From: Ciona intestinalis
Taxonomy: Eukaryota > Chordata > Ascidiacea > Phlebobranchia > Cionidae
Assembly: GCF_000224145.3 (NCBI RefSeq)
Contig: NC_020168.2
Span: forward strand, 2,243,171 to 2,307,170
Direction of reading: 5' to 3'
Length of the DNA: 64,000 nt
The notes below the pieces were generated by a model. That model made no database searches and was not told the origin of the DNA. It was given only the letters and a program-made list of their open reading frames with translations. The translations under genes and the position numbers were made by a program. This document shows, in pieces, positions 48,240 to 64,000 of this stretch (the stretch's first letter is position 1; every line of letters begins with the position of its first letter).

Positions 48240-49973
48240 TTAGAACAAAATATCTAACTTTCTTGTTTTGTCTTGAACATAAGCAGTAAACCTGCGCAAA
48301 AACTTTGGATATTCCCGTTTGTAAATTGAGCGTAACACAGAAGCAGGTGCCCATCCACCTGGGTTGACATTTGCAACATAAATAATATCACACTGGAGAC
48401 AGTCCCTTGTGATTGGTCCACCATCTTTAGGTGGGGTTATAAAAGTCTGGCAAATTAAAGCAATTTCAATGAGTGCTCTCACACATCCAGAGACGGGATT
48501 TGCTTCAGGATGATCAACAGAGAAGTTACAAACAATCCATGTGTCGTGGGGTATTTTGTCTCCTACACTGGGAGGATTATCCACTTTCACCATGGAAGAA
48601 AGATACAAACAATCACGTTGAGCAGATGGCCAGACTCTTCTGTGAGTTTGGTAGATTATGGTTGTGAATTCTTCTGGAACTTCAATGACACGGAAACTTT
48701 CAATTGTCCCTTCCCACTCCATCCTTACATCTGTATCCCAGAAGTAATGGCACATCTCACGTGCTGTGACATTACCAATACTGTGGACAGCCTTCAAAGG
48801 GTCACAAATCAAACCATCTTCAACCAACTCCTTTCTATAAATCTTCATTTCTCCTTCTTCTGCAAAAAGCTCCCATATATCGCCATCTGCCCCAGGAGGT
48901 TTCATTGAATCGGTAAGATGATTTTGAATTTTCTTTTCAAGCTCATCAGAATGCTTGTGACGGCGCTTTGGCTGCTTTTCAGCTTCTCGAATCATCGATC
49001 GCGAATGTTCAATATCCTGAGTAAATCGCTCCTGTTTATCCAGCTCTGCTTCCACCGCATCATAAAACTCTTCTTCAGTAAGTCCACTTTGTGGACCTTC
49101 AACATAATCTGGGCTTCCAACAAAGGCATTCTTTTTCATGGCAGCCAATGAGGAGTTGTATTGTTCCTCAGATTTTTTTCTTCTTTCTCGCTCTTTATCC
49201 AACCTTCTTTGCCAAACTTCTTCCCTTTTATTTATTAACTCCACGCAATGAGAAAGCGTGTTAAGAATCCCGTTAGTTGTAGCTTTGAATGTGATTGCCT
49301 CGCCTTTAAAATCAATACCTCTTGACATGCTGCTTTTCAGCGAAAGATGATTTTGTAAGTTGGTTGCAACATCTCCTTCCTCCCCAACCTCTCCATTACT
49401 TTCAAGATCATCTTTGGCCTGATTTTGTTGAGCACAAGCATCAAAATAATCTTGTAAAGTATCCACTTGTCTGTCCAGAATATCACGAAAAGTTTCAAGT
49501 TCATTCAACTTTTCCTTTAGGCCTCTTCCTTTTCTAAAGGATGAGCTTGAAGTGATGGAAGGGGCACTTCCAAGTGACATTAAGGAGCCATGTCTTCTTA
49601 AACTAACATTATCTCCTTCCACCTTGTTGACTTCAATAACTTCAATCCACTCCTGTCTTTCATTTTCAGTTGCTGCACGGAAATACCAAACACTGTCATT
49701 GATTGCAATATCAAATCGGCACGGATCAAACTCATGGCACACAGTTGAAGCTTTAGTCAGACTAATAGAACCACGGCAACCAAACGCCGTCTCGTCCTGA
49801 GCTCTGTAGTATGATAGCGTGCCATCTTGGCAACAAACAAATCGATCTTGCCAACCATGTATGTAATTAGTCCATTTACTCAGCACACCCTTAATACTGG
49901 GGTTATCAAACTTTTCAGTTACAAATTCTTCCTCTTCTTCAGAGTCGGTTAAGCTTTGATGACTGTCCGACAT
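48240..49973 (-). CDS. CERT1: Ceramide transfer protein CERT (StARD11/GPBP), intronless
   Basis: Single open exon of 577 codons. The order matches vertebrate CERT. The acidic N-terminus is followed by a PH domain at about 26-116 ([16 protein letters not shown]). The serine-rich regulatory motif at about 124-137 (SLRRHGSLMSLGS) is the CK1/PKD target in mammals. A coiled-coil region follows (FRDILDRQVDTLQDYFDACA, DFKGEAITFKATTNGILNTL), then a canonical FFAT motif EFYDAVE (302-308) for VAP binding. The START domain covers about 345-577 and ends KLDILF, as human ends ILF. It moves ceramide from ER to trans-Golgi for sphingomyelin synthesis. This is the conserved copy; the nested copy at 43791-45410 is its diverged partner. 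It is divergent from PSMC6. Lack of introns suggests replacement by a retrocopy. Confidence 0.94.
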   Translation of the reverse strand: MSDSHQSLTDSEEEEEFVTEKFDNPSIKGVLSKWTNYIHGWQDRFVCCQDGTLSYYRAQDETAFGCRGSISLTKASTVCHEFDPCRFDIAINDSVWYFRAATENERQEWIEVIEVNKVEGDNVSLRRHGSLMSLGSAPSITSSSSFRKGRGLKEKLNELETFRDILDRQVDTLQDYFDACAQQNQAKDDLESNGEVGEEGDVATNLQNHLSLKSSMSRGIDFKGEAITFKATTNGILNTLSHCVELINKREEVWQRRLDKERERRKKSEEQYNSSLAAMKKNAFVGSPDYVEGPQSGLTEEEFYDAVEAELDKQERFTQDIEHSRSMIREAEKQPKRRHKHSDELEKKIQNHLTDSMKPPGADGDIWELFAEEGEMKIYRKELVEDGLICDPLKAVHSIGNVTAREMCHYFWDTDVRMEWEGTIESFRVIEVPEEFTTIIYQTHRRVWPSAQRDCLYLSSMVKVDNPPSVGDKIPHDTWIVCNFSVDHPEANPVSGCVRALIEIALICQTFITPPKDGGPITRDCLQCDIIYVANVNPGGWAPASVLRSIYKREYPKFLRRFTAYVQDKTRKLDILF

Positions 49974-50668
49974 GTTCTCCGACGGTAAATATACAATATA
50001 TCAATAATTATCAACTCTTCATTCGGGATACTAATAACGTAATAAGTGTTTATACAGTTACAATATCTGAAAAATAAACAGCTTTAAAGATTACTATTAC
50101 ACGTTATATAGTTTTAAAACTGCACCCGTTACACTGAATTGCGAATGGGTCAATGCGCGAGTGCGTGACATATGACATACGCCATCAAACGCAAAAAAAC
50201 TGAAATTTCTAAAATATATGGAATATGGGCGGCGTAACGTTGGGCACGTAAATTAAAGCCAGTCAGTGATGCGTGCTCAGTGTAATTTTTGTTTTAATCT
50301 CTTTGGTTTTAGATATTTAATGAAAATTTACATCTTTGGTATTAAAATATAGAACTTAAAAACATGTAGTGTTTATATATTTAGATGTTTTGATGATTAC
50401 GGTATCGTGACTGTTACTTTACAATAATTTTTTTACAGTAATTTAAAATAATTAACCTGTAAAAACCTTGGTAATGTAAGTTATGTTTTCATTAAACGTA
50501 ATACAATATATATATTAAAGTTGTTTAATTTGTATATTTAAAAACATGCATATGGTGACACTTGACAGATGATTACGACAACCCTTCCAGTATGATTTGG
50601 AAATTTTCAACATTTAGATTTCGTTTGTTTCAGCAAAGTGCTTTGGCTGAAATAACAAAATTTTAATA
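49974..50668. promoter_or_regulatory. Shared divergent upstream region of CERT and PSMC6
   Basis: About 700 bp separates the two start codons, on opposite strands. It is AT-rich with a small GC-richer patch (50128-50260). It must hold both promoters, but no specific motif can be assigned. Confidence 0.45.
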
Positions 50669-55959
<5,291 letters not shown>

Positions 55960-56804
55960 TGACGTCACACAAATGGCTTTGTTTGAAGTCCTGAACTAAA
56001 ATTTGGAAACACGGATTTAAAAAACTAAAAAAAAACGAGGAAAAACTAAAATAAGATTTACTTAAAATTCTCAGAATAGGTTATTTGTAGTTTGATTCGG
56101 ACTGGAATATTAAAATTGTCGTCGGTATCTCAGACACTATACGCTTCGTCGGGTGTCATATTTGTTCATCATTGTCACAATAAATAACATGTACGTTTAC
56201 GTACGTATAACAAAATATACAAAAGCTGCTTAGGTAAAATTTGTCGTGGTTGTTCACTTGTTCCTTTATTCAGCATCTGATACATACTGATATTTACCAA
56301 GTCTTAAGGTATAATTCATTTACTAACCGATCTTTAAAAAGTAGTTGTGATTCGGTAGTGTTTCTGGTTTCCCGGTAGTAAGAGTAAGCTCCTGTCGCAC
56401 AGCATTATACGATACGATATTCACACAAGATTAAACTCACTAACTGTCTCTTGTGTGTAGCAATGTCATTTTTAGTCAGAAAATATATTTTTTGTTCATT
56501 TCGTGCTGTCGCATGATACACAGGAATCGTATATAACTCAGGTGTGCAGCTTTAGTTACTAGTTTTTCGAAAGCATAAACAGAATCTGTAACCAGAATTG
56601 CGTCGTTACAGCTTAATATCAAATGTTTGGTAAACAAAGTCATTTATGTCGCAGACAAAAAAAAGAATTTTTCGTTAACGTTGCATACAAGCTTCCCTTT
56701 GTATTTAAATTACCAGTATTGCGCAGTTTATTTGCAGTTTCGACAGATAAGCCATTGGCATATATATAGTACACGGTTGTAGTTCAATTAGTAGTCTATT
56801 CCAA
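55960..56804. other. Spacer between PSMC6 and the transporter gene
   Basis: PSMC6 3' flank with a poly(A) signal (56179-56184), then the promoter side of the transporter. Nothing else recognised. Confidence 0.4.
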
Positions 56805-59800
56805 ATGACGATAGAGGAAACATCAAGACCGAGTGGCAATGCAATTGATGAGAGTTCCCCGCTGATTCAACAGTTTGATGGCGTGTAAGAAACATTTACT
56901 TTTCTTAAAGAGAAACATTTGCAATACAGTATTTCAGCTTTTTGTTTCTTCACTGGCATATCCTTCCGTATTGTGATTGAAACTTCTCAGTTAAAATGTG
57001 AATGCTTAAGTTATATATATGTTTCTGTAACGGTCTATAACAGGCGTGTCCAAGATCACCAAACACGAGGGTTGGACATGAAAGCAGGCATACACATGGC
57101 CGCTTAGGGGTAACATGGTGCGTGATCGCATATAAAAAACGGCATCGCACTTAGACTGTGAAGTGACGAAAAAGACAACTAAAAATTGCGACCAATCTAC
57201 ACATAAACCACGAAAATAAAAAAGAATAGAACGCGCATCTCCAATGTCGGCAAAGAAAAGGTGATATATACTATAGGGTTGTGAACCCTATAGTGATACA
57301 CTCTTTCTCTTTTGCGGGTTGTTCCCGTTTACTATTGCAGTCAATGGATCCGAGGGCGTTTTATGTAGTTTTTCCTCGTTTTTGACTTGATTTTAAGTGA
57401 TAGGGTAAAACAACTGTTTTCTAATATATATATATATATTTATAACAAACCGTTTGTTTGAAGGTTTTTAATTAAATTAATAAATAATTAAATATCCTAA
57501 AATGTAGTAAACTGTAGGCGTTAACCTTCCAAATAAGTAAACTGGCCTAATAAACTTGAATCAGAAAATCAGAGTTTAGTATACTCTGCTTGAATAGTTG
57601 GTGAAGTTTTTAAATAAACAGCTAAAACAACCATGCGCCTATCTTTTACAATGGAGACCAAGCGAAATGGGGACGGAGTTGGCGGTCACGTGAATAGAAA
57701 AAAAGAATATATCACGGTTTTGGAAAGTCTCGCGTTCCACTCTTTTTTATTTCTGTGACATAAACAATTCATTACAAATCAAGAGCAATTTAAGACGTTA
57801 CGTATATGCACCGAAATAAAATCATAGTTGTTTTTAAATGGTCGTTACGTTAAAACGATTTTCATACTATCACACTTAACCATTGCATCGATAAACTCAC
57901 ATTTAGTGGGCAGACAACGGAACAGTTACACCCGATAAAAACCAAAATCTACAAAAGAAGATTTTTCATGATTTCCCTCACATGTCTTGGCGCATTAACT
58001 AGCGGAATTCAAAACGTGGTATATGCTGGTCTACCTTCAAGCGTGAAAATATACTTTAAAGTAAGTAATGATTTGCCATTTCTTGTTGGACTTTGTAACC
58101 TAACTCACAATTCCCTGTTGTAAGGCCTCACCACTGGTCTATGATCTGTTGACTAGTCTCTACTACTTCATGTTCGCTATTAGTGGAGTATTCTGTATTT
58201 GGGTAATCGAAAAAGTTGGAAATCGCATCTCGCATATCATCGCTTCAAGTACGTTTTATTTTGTATACTTCTCTATATACTTTCATTTTGTATACTTTTC
58301 TCTACATTTAATGCTTTAAATGTTTTTTAGCTTTTATACACATATAAATACGATTTTATGAATTTTAGACCTTGGGGGTTTTCCCCAGTTGTTTCTTACC
58401 CTGCTAATCCTTTAGTTTTGACAAATTTCCTAACCCATATATATAAAGTATTATAAAACCGTATCCATAAACTGTTGTTACTTGTTTAAAACACATATTT
58501 GGATAATGTATTTGCTATAGGTGTCCCATTTTTCCCACTTCATACTATAATACACATTTATTTAGCGTTTATATTTCTTGGATCCGTGGTTGCTGTTGTG
58601 GCATGCCTCAATCGAAATTTTCTTGGAGTAGCAATTTTTGCTCAACTACTGAATGGCATAGCACAGGTAAATAACAAATGTTGATATTTTATAATATAAC
58701 ATAAATTTAGTTTATAACATGACAATTAAACGACGAGAAGAGCAAAATGACGGTCGTTAAAACACGCCCACGTAAAAAGCGTTGGAATAAAACAGCTTTG
58801 AAAAGTTGAAAAGCGTGTCTTCTGTTGCACCTAAACCTCTAGTAGTCCTCAAAAGGCTGGTAAGTTTGTAGTTATAGGTGTGAACACCCGACACGTCGTC
58901 GGCCCGAAAGAACCCAGACTGTGGCGCTGACCCCGAGGTCACGTCAGGAAACGGCGCTTGTGTTACGGAACCTAAAGAGCGCGAATCGCCTATATACAAA
59001 TGCATGGTCAGCATGTGTTTATTTGTTTCTTGTAAGCGATACAAAGCTAGAAAATACGTATAGCGGTTGTTTTGAAATTTAAAATTTATTTATAATATAA
59101 ATCCTGTTATATAATATTAAATCTAAGAATTAATGCGGAGTAAATTAGTATTTTTAATGGTTTTAGCGTATAGTGCGATTTAATTGTGATTTATCTACCG
59201 AACCATTATATACTATTTATAAACCAACATGAGTGGAGTCAGTGGACATGCAGCTCCAAACTGCTTAAGTACTAGCAGATAAGGTGTTTGCCATTTTTTC
59301 ATATACGTGTTAAGTTTGTGAGCCAAAAAGTAAAATCACGGCAATTTACATGCAAAACTGCAGCTAGATACACTAGTATATTATGTTAATGTTATACGTT
59401 TTTGTTTGTATTTTTATATTTTAAACATGTTCTTTTATGTTTTTAGTTGGTATACTTATTGTTTCTGTTTTTTTAATCTAATCGATTGAGTGTTCAATAG
59501 AATTTGATTCTTTATGGGAGGTTTATTATTGTGATAAGACAAGAAATAACATTAGTAGAAAACCATTTTACGCGCAGGAGTGCTTGATTTCTAAAAAATT
59601 GCAATATTTAAAGGGACAACAGCACCCAGCCAGCAATGATAAAATCCTACGTCGTGGGCTCCGTAATGGCGGCGACTATGACGTCATAGACGCGGGACAA
59701 TGGAAAACAAAACTCGTTGTTTCACAATCCGTTTTTTAACTTGGTCTACAGTCTAAACTAACTTTGGGTAATTTCAAAGTTATTATAAAAATAAATAAAC

Positions 59801-61757
59801 TAAGTTAAGAAACGGATTGTAAAACAATTAGTCTTGTTTTTCATTGTCCCTGTATCTGTGACGTCATGGTCGCCGCCATTACGGACCCAAGGCAAAGCAT
59901 TTTATTATTGCTGGCTGGGTGCTGTTTTCCCTTTAAATGTCCGGCGCCGTGGCGTAGTGGTTAGCGCGCCTGCCTCTAACCCAGAGGTAATGGGTTCAAG
60001 GCTCGTCGCTGCTACCATTGTGGGCGTATGNNNNNNNNNNNNNNNNNNNNNNNNNNNNNNNNNNNNNNNNNNNNNNNNNNATCCAAAAAAAAATAATGAC
60101 CCACAAAGTAACATACTTGNGTAACTCGTAAGCTGGCGCGAGGTGCACACCCGTGTTTATAACGACTGTCGTTTTCCGGCCACGCGAGGATAAAGTAAGT
60201 TACATTCATTCATTCAAATATTGCGTTTTTTTAAGAACACTTCTGCTCGTACAAGTGGCTTTTATCTAAGTCTCTAAAATATTGAAAAAAATTTAATTTT
60301 ATTTTTGATTTGGTATAATACAGGTTTCTTTTTCATACATTTATATACGGACTCTGTTTAAAACTATATAAAAAAAAATTGTGAAACATATTTTATCTTT
60401 TAATTTTCGATTGAACATAGCTACATAATATGCTGACTCAGCACTTTTTTCTTATTAGTTCATTTTTACACTTTTTTATATTAAAATGTCTATTACGTCT
60501 TACTAGTACTCACTGTAACAATTTTTTTATAAAAAAGTCGGTTTTTCGTGTTTAACATTAGGTTTAAAAATATGCTGAGTCAGCATAATCTGGTATGTAC
60601 CTTGGTTTAATCGAAAAATTAAAACCAAATAAAGTATATATTTTTACACTTTTTTATATTCTTGAAGAAAAGGCATTTGTTATACAAATTCAAAAATAAA
60701 ATTTAAACTTTTTTTAGTATTTTGGAAACTAGAAACGATCAAAGTTGAGTAATTTTTTTTCTTATGGGAAATTCCATGATTGTCGAAACAGCCGATTTTA
60801 TTTCTTTAACGTTTTTTTCATGCGATAGAAGCCGCATCGTATGCCCCTTTAATTCTAGAATTTTCTCTAAATTTTTCAGGTATTCGTGCTATCCCTTCCG
60901 CCAAAGATCGCAGGAACGTGGTTTGACAGCAATCAGATATCCACTGCGACCTCGATGACTGTGTTCTCATATCAAGTGAGTTGTGTCGTATTCTTAATAT
61001 TCAACATAGATTGCTTACCCACACTGCCATATATAGAACAACACCAATATTTCTGCAGGCTGGGAATGGACTTTCTTTATTACTTCCTCCGTACATTATA
61101 CCAGTATCTGCCAGCGACACAAATCTCTTGAAAACTCGAATGCTTTACATATTCGGATTCATTGCAGCACTGGCATTTGTTTCCTTTATTCTAATTATCA
61201 TATGTAAGTTCAGAAAAATTTCATTTTTTACTCTCCATAGCTACCGTGTTTAACTGCTAAGTTACGAACATTAATAAAAACACAACCTAAGTAAAAAGGT
61301 TAAACAAAAGGCGTTTTTAAGTTTTACCTATATATTCAAAGTATATTATTCATTGAATTAACTTCTGCGTGACAGTTTTTGAAGAGAAGCCTCCATTACC
61401 ACCGAGCACATCTGCGGTTGTAGCTTCAATCACTGAAGAAAAACCTTTAATTGATTCTTTAAAAACAGTTTTATCGAACTCCAACTTTGTACGGTTCATC
61501 TTCACATTCGGTCAGTTGATATAAAACTAAAATGTTATAATCAACTTAAAATAACATGGTATCGTTCTTGGGGTACAGTGTACGTAGAAAAACATATAGT
61601 TTGTTATTTATTTTTGTTCACCATGAGGTATGGGTTTTTTTACATTGTTGGTTGAAAATGACCGGTAACCCTTTACTTCTACACAGCCATAAACTACGGT
61701 TCATTTTGTGCAATAATGACCGTCATCGTATCCCAGATTTTAAAAGCAGATGGTTCT
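56805..61757 (+). CDS. FLVCR/SLC49-type major facilitator transporter, 5' and middle part
   Basis: Eight exons: 56805-56884 (ATG), 57907-58060, 58125-58248, 58566-58666, 60880-60975, 61059-61203, 61376-61510 and 61687-61757. All join in phase to about 302 residues with no stop, so the gene continues past the window or into unseen exons. The diagnostic run GIAQVFVLSLPPKIAGTWFD, then NQISTATSMTVFSYQAGNGL and LLLPPYIIP, parallels FLVCR1/2 (VAQVFILGLPSRIAAVWFG, NEVSTA). FEEKPPLPPS matches the FLVCR loop after helix 6. Hydrophobic segments for about seven membrane helices are seen. FLVCR proteins export or import heme, choline or ethanolamine; the substrate here cannot be told. SLC49A3/A4 remain possible. 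Introns are rich in repeats. Confidence 0.83.
57269..57290. repeat. Short perfect hairpin
   Basis: ctatagggtt and aaccctatag around a gtg loop, in the first intron of the transporter gene. Confidence 0.6.
58438..58552. repeat. Right half of a GATGGGACAC-family MITE
   Basis: Body (ataaaaccgtatccataaac, tgtttaaaacacatatttgg) and right end gtgtcccatttttcccactt, ending about 14 bp before transporter exon 4. Confidence 0.65.
59609..59938. mobile_element. Foldback element with TTAA flanks
   Basis: Arms of about 130 bp face each other: gggacaacagcacccagcca on the left and tggctgggtgctgttttccc on the right. The similarity continues through the ccgtaatggcggcgac and tgacgtca segments. TTAA lies immediately outside both ends, as for piggyBac-type target sites. 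No coding capacity. It sits in intron 4 of the transporter gene. Confidence 0.75.
59940..60217 (+). repeat. Composite SINE, copy 8, with assembly gap
   Basis: Head ccggcgccgtggcgtagtgg with clear box A and box B (gggttcaaggctcg), gap 60031-60080, then body and (CATT)n tail. It abuts the right end of the foldback element. Confidence 0.88.
60218..60879. other. Rest of transporter intron 4
   Basis: AT-rich with two copies of atatgctga(c/g)tcagcat-type palindromes near 60427 and 60571. No gene recognised. Confidence 0.35.
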
Positions 61758-61803
61758 GTAAGTATCTAATTCTTTACATTATAACGCATTGTGACGCTAC
61801 TGT

Positions 61804-62738
61804 ATAGGGGAGACCGGGGATACTTCGGACGCGGGGATAGTTCGGACCATGTACATGACGTCACAATAGAGCATTGTGATATCATTATTAACAAATCTTA
61901 TTGTTTCCATTACAAAGCAGCATAATGTTTGGGGGCATGCACAGTTCAACCGATTAGTTAAAATAAAAAAAGTTAGTTTAACAGAAATATCTACTTTTTA
62001 AGTTTTTGGTTGTAAGGGTATAGTTTGGTTGCTGATAGCCGAAAGTAATTCTTTTGCGGTGGAAGTCGTAGTTTAGTAGCAACACTTCAATAAGCAAACG
62101 TAGATTTTGAGCAGGAGGTAAACAGGCGGCTATGTTTTTGCTTTTTTTATGTCACCACGTGTCTGGGGATACGTCGGACAACATGCCCGGGTTGGTAAGG
62201 TGTATTATATTGTATGCTCACAATAGTTTTAGATCATAAAAAATAGTAAGAACGTTTAAAGAAAGACGACATCAGGAGAGTATCAAGCGACTGAATGAAA
62301 AAAAGCTATTTTTCCAGTTATTGAAGATGATACTCGNNNNNNNNNNNNNNNNNNNNNNNNNNNNNNNNNNNNNNNNNNNNNNNNNNNNATAAAGTACAGC
62401 TTAGCCTAGTCGATTGATATATTAGATGATTCGTTATTATTTCGTTTGTCGTTTTTACCAACGGTGTCGAATAAAACCAAAAAACGTATACTGTCCGAGG
62501 TGACCCCGGTCATGTCCGATGTTACCCCGGTACCGGGGCAACACCGGACACTTGAGAGCCTTAGGAATTTGACCTTTTTCATGCATTTCTAGTTTTCTTT
62601 GGCATGCGACTCTCCTACCCTTTTTCGGCAAAGGATCACCCTTTACAACAAACTAACATTTAAATTCATGTGACGCATATAAAAAAAATATTAGCAATTT
62701 TCAAAAAAACGTCTGAACCATCCCCGGTCTCCCCTACG
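61804..62738. mobile_element. Inverted-repeat element, GGGGAGACCGGGGAT ends
   Basis: Left end taggggagaccggggatact and right end atccccggtctcccctac are inverse copies about 930 bp apart. TA at both outer edges suggests a TA target site. A second inner pair (cggggatacgtcggaca and gtccgaggtgaccccgg-like) is also present. Gap 62337-62388. No transposase seen. Confidence 0.7.
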
Positions 62739-62740
62739 TA

Positions 62741-63772
62741 TATTAGGATGGGAATATGGGACACACTTTGTGTAACGAGATTTTTTTAATTTTCTTTTTA
62801 CGGACGGATTAATGATAATCAATGATATTTAAATAACTTATAGATAGTCCTATATGGGCGGGGTAAGACATTACGCTTAAGCACATAATGCCCAATATTT
62901 CCAAACTCAAAATTCTTGACAATTTTGGGTAGATGCAACGAATTAGTTATATCATACCTTAATTATTCGTAAGGCGTTCAAAAAATTATTCAAACACGTG
63001 AGGATGTATTCAGCGTTTCGCACACCATCAACTGTATAACGTTAGCATTTAAACATATCGAAGGGCGGAAAAATTTAAAATCCTTGTTTTTTGATTAATA
63101 AATAAATATATGATAAAAAATACACGTAAACAACACGAAATAATGTTGTACGCTTTATTGTTACATCAAGGAATTGATAAATATTCAATATTGTATTATA
63201 CAACTACACATATAGAGCTTTATATTTCGCACAAGCCACCTAACATAATTTATTACCAAGTGCATCGGGCCTTCGAGTACATTGTCCAAATATTATCTTG
63301 TTATTATATCAGTATATTATATTTGAATCACCCCTGAGTATAAATTATTTACAAAGTTGAAACAAAAATTTAACAAAACTCTAAAGTGGGATAAGACGGG
63401 ACGAAAAATTAAAAGATTTTATATTAAAAGTATTCCACTGTATGAAATGGTTTAGCCTATTTTTTTTTATTAAATTACGATATTGAATTAATGATTTAAG
63501 TTTGCAAATACACAATTTTAAGCATAGTTTAGCGAGCAATCAAAATGAGCATCTTACTATTATGGTATTTTACCCGTTAAAAAATGTTGCATTCATTCAA
63601 CACTGAACTTTCATATTTAACAAACCTTTGTCGTGCACTTTGTTGGACCGTAAAACATAAATAATACTGTAAAATATTTTTTCTCTTATGATTAAATTTG
63701 TATACCGGTAAAAGAAGATTTTAAAACAAAAATCTGTCTTACCCTTAGTCTCGTCTTCCCCATCCTACTATA
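62741..63772. mobile_element. Long (about 1-kb) form of the GATGGGACAC element
   Basis: The left end attaggatgggaatatgggac and the right end tctcgtcttccccatcctac are inverse. Inner segments match 30325-30660. The short MITEs share its ends, so this may resemble their source, although no transposase frame is visible. It lies immediately beside the preceding element. Confidence 0.55.
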
Positions 63773-64000
63773 TGAATATTATATTTTAAAGCAAAAGCCC
63801 ACCACTTAATGCATGGAGAAAATCGATTTACATTTTCCTATACTAATACCTTTAGCGTTATTACTCGTTCTGCGGCGTGTGGTAGCACGTCTACCCCGAG
63901 CCGGCCAGAGTTTATACGAATTTGAGGCAGTTACCCTTGTGGGCATGTGTGTTTATTAGGACTTGTATAAGATAGAAGAAAAATGGTGGGCGTGTGTGTT
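63773..64000. other. Right edge of the window
   Basis: AT-rich. The last 100 bases (ttctgcggcgtgtggtagcac to gttacccttgtgggcatgtg) look like the start of another degenerate composite SINE running off the window. Confidence 0.4.

Noticed and set aside
48473-49151. Open frames of 60-130 codons on the + strand opposite CERT
   Set aside because: They lie wholly antisense to strongly conserved CERT codons and resemble no family.

Overview
The window looks like nuclear DNA of a solitary ascidian of the Ciona type. It is AT-rich and gene-dense. Most genes are split into many short exons with small GT-AG introns. The proteins are of animal or chordate families, and the same few short repeats (a tRNA-derived composite SINE and several inverted-repeat elements) recur between and inside genes. 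The exact species cannot be fixed by eye. Runs of N mark six assembly gaps: 10408-10471, 19388-19437, 39342-39391, 46528-46652, 60031-60080 and 62337-62388.

Layout. 1-8400 (-): 5' part of a polycystin-1/PKDREJ-type gene with a signal peptide, three C-type lectin domains, a Thr-rich mucin-like stalk and a REJ-type ectodomain; it runs off the left edge. 8.4-11.9 kb: repeat-rich spacer. 11923-12565 (+): UBALD-like protein. 14517-14957 (+): NDUFB4-like complex I subunit. 15177-16330 (+): Rieske protein of the RFESD type. 17344-25155 (+): SYCP3-like meiotic axis protein, with a nest of inverted-repeat elements in its first intron. 25856-26881 (-): Rab GTPase. 27919-29756 (-): F-box protein. 29.8-32.1 kb: spacer with repeats. 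32106-33263 (-): CNEP1R1, the regulatory subunit of the nuclear-envelope lipin phosphatase. 33.3-37.0 kb: repeat-rich spacer. 36991-46996 (+): DNA ligase IV. 43791-45410 (+): an intronless CERT-like gene nested in the last large LIG4 intron. 48240-49973 (-): a second intronless CERT gene facing it. 50669-55959 (+): PSMC6/Rpt4, divergent from CERT across about 700 bp. 56805 to at least 61757 (+): FLVCR/SLC49-type transporter, 3' end not seen. 61.8-64 kb: two inverted-repeat elements side by side.

The genes are mostly unrelated housekeeping or meiotic genes rather than one pathway. The part that stands out is the CERT pair. Two intronless ceramide-transfer-protein genes, one inside a DNA-repair gene, share near-identical PH and START DNA but have strongly diverged middles, which fits gene conversion or recent partial copying. 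The repeats form a few recognisable families. Several copies have intact target-site duplications, and elements with different ends share inner modules. No ribosomal or tRNA gene, CRISPR array or virus-like element was recognised.
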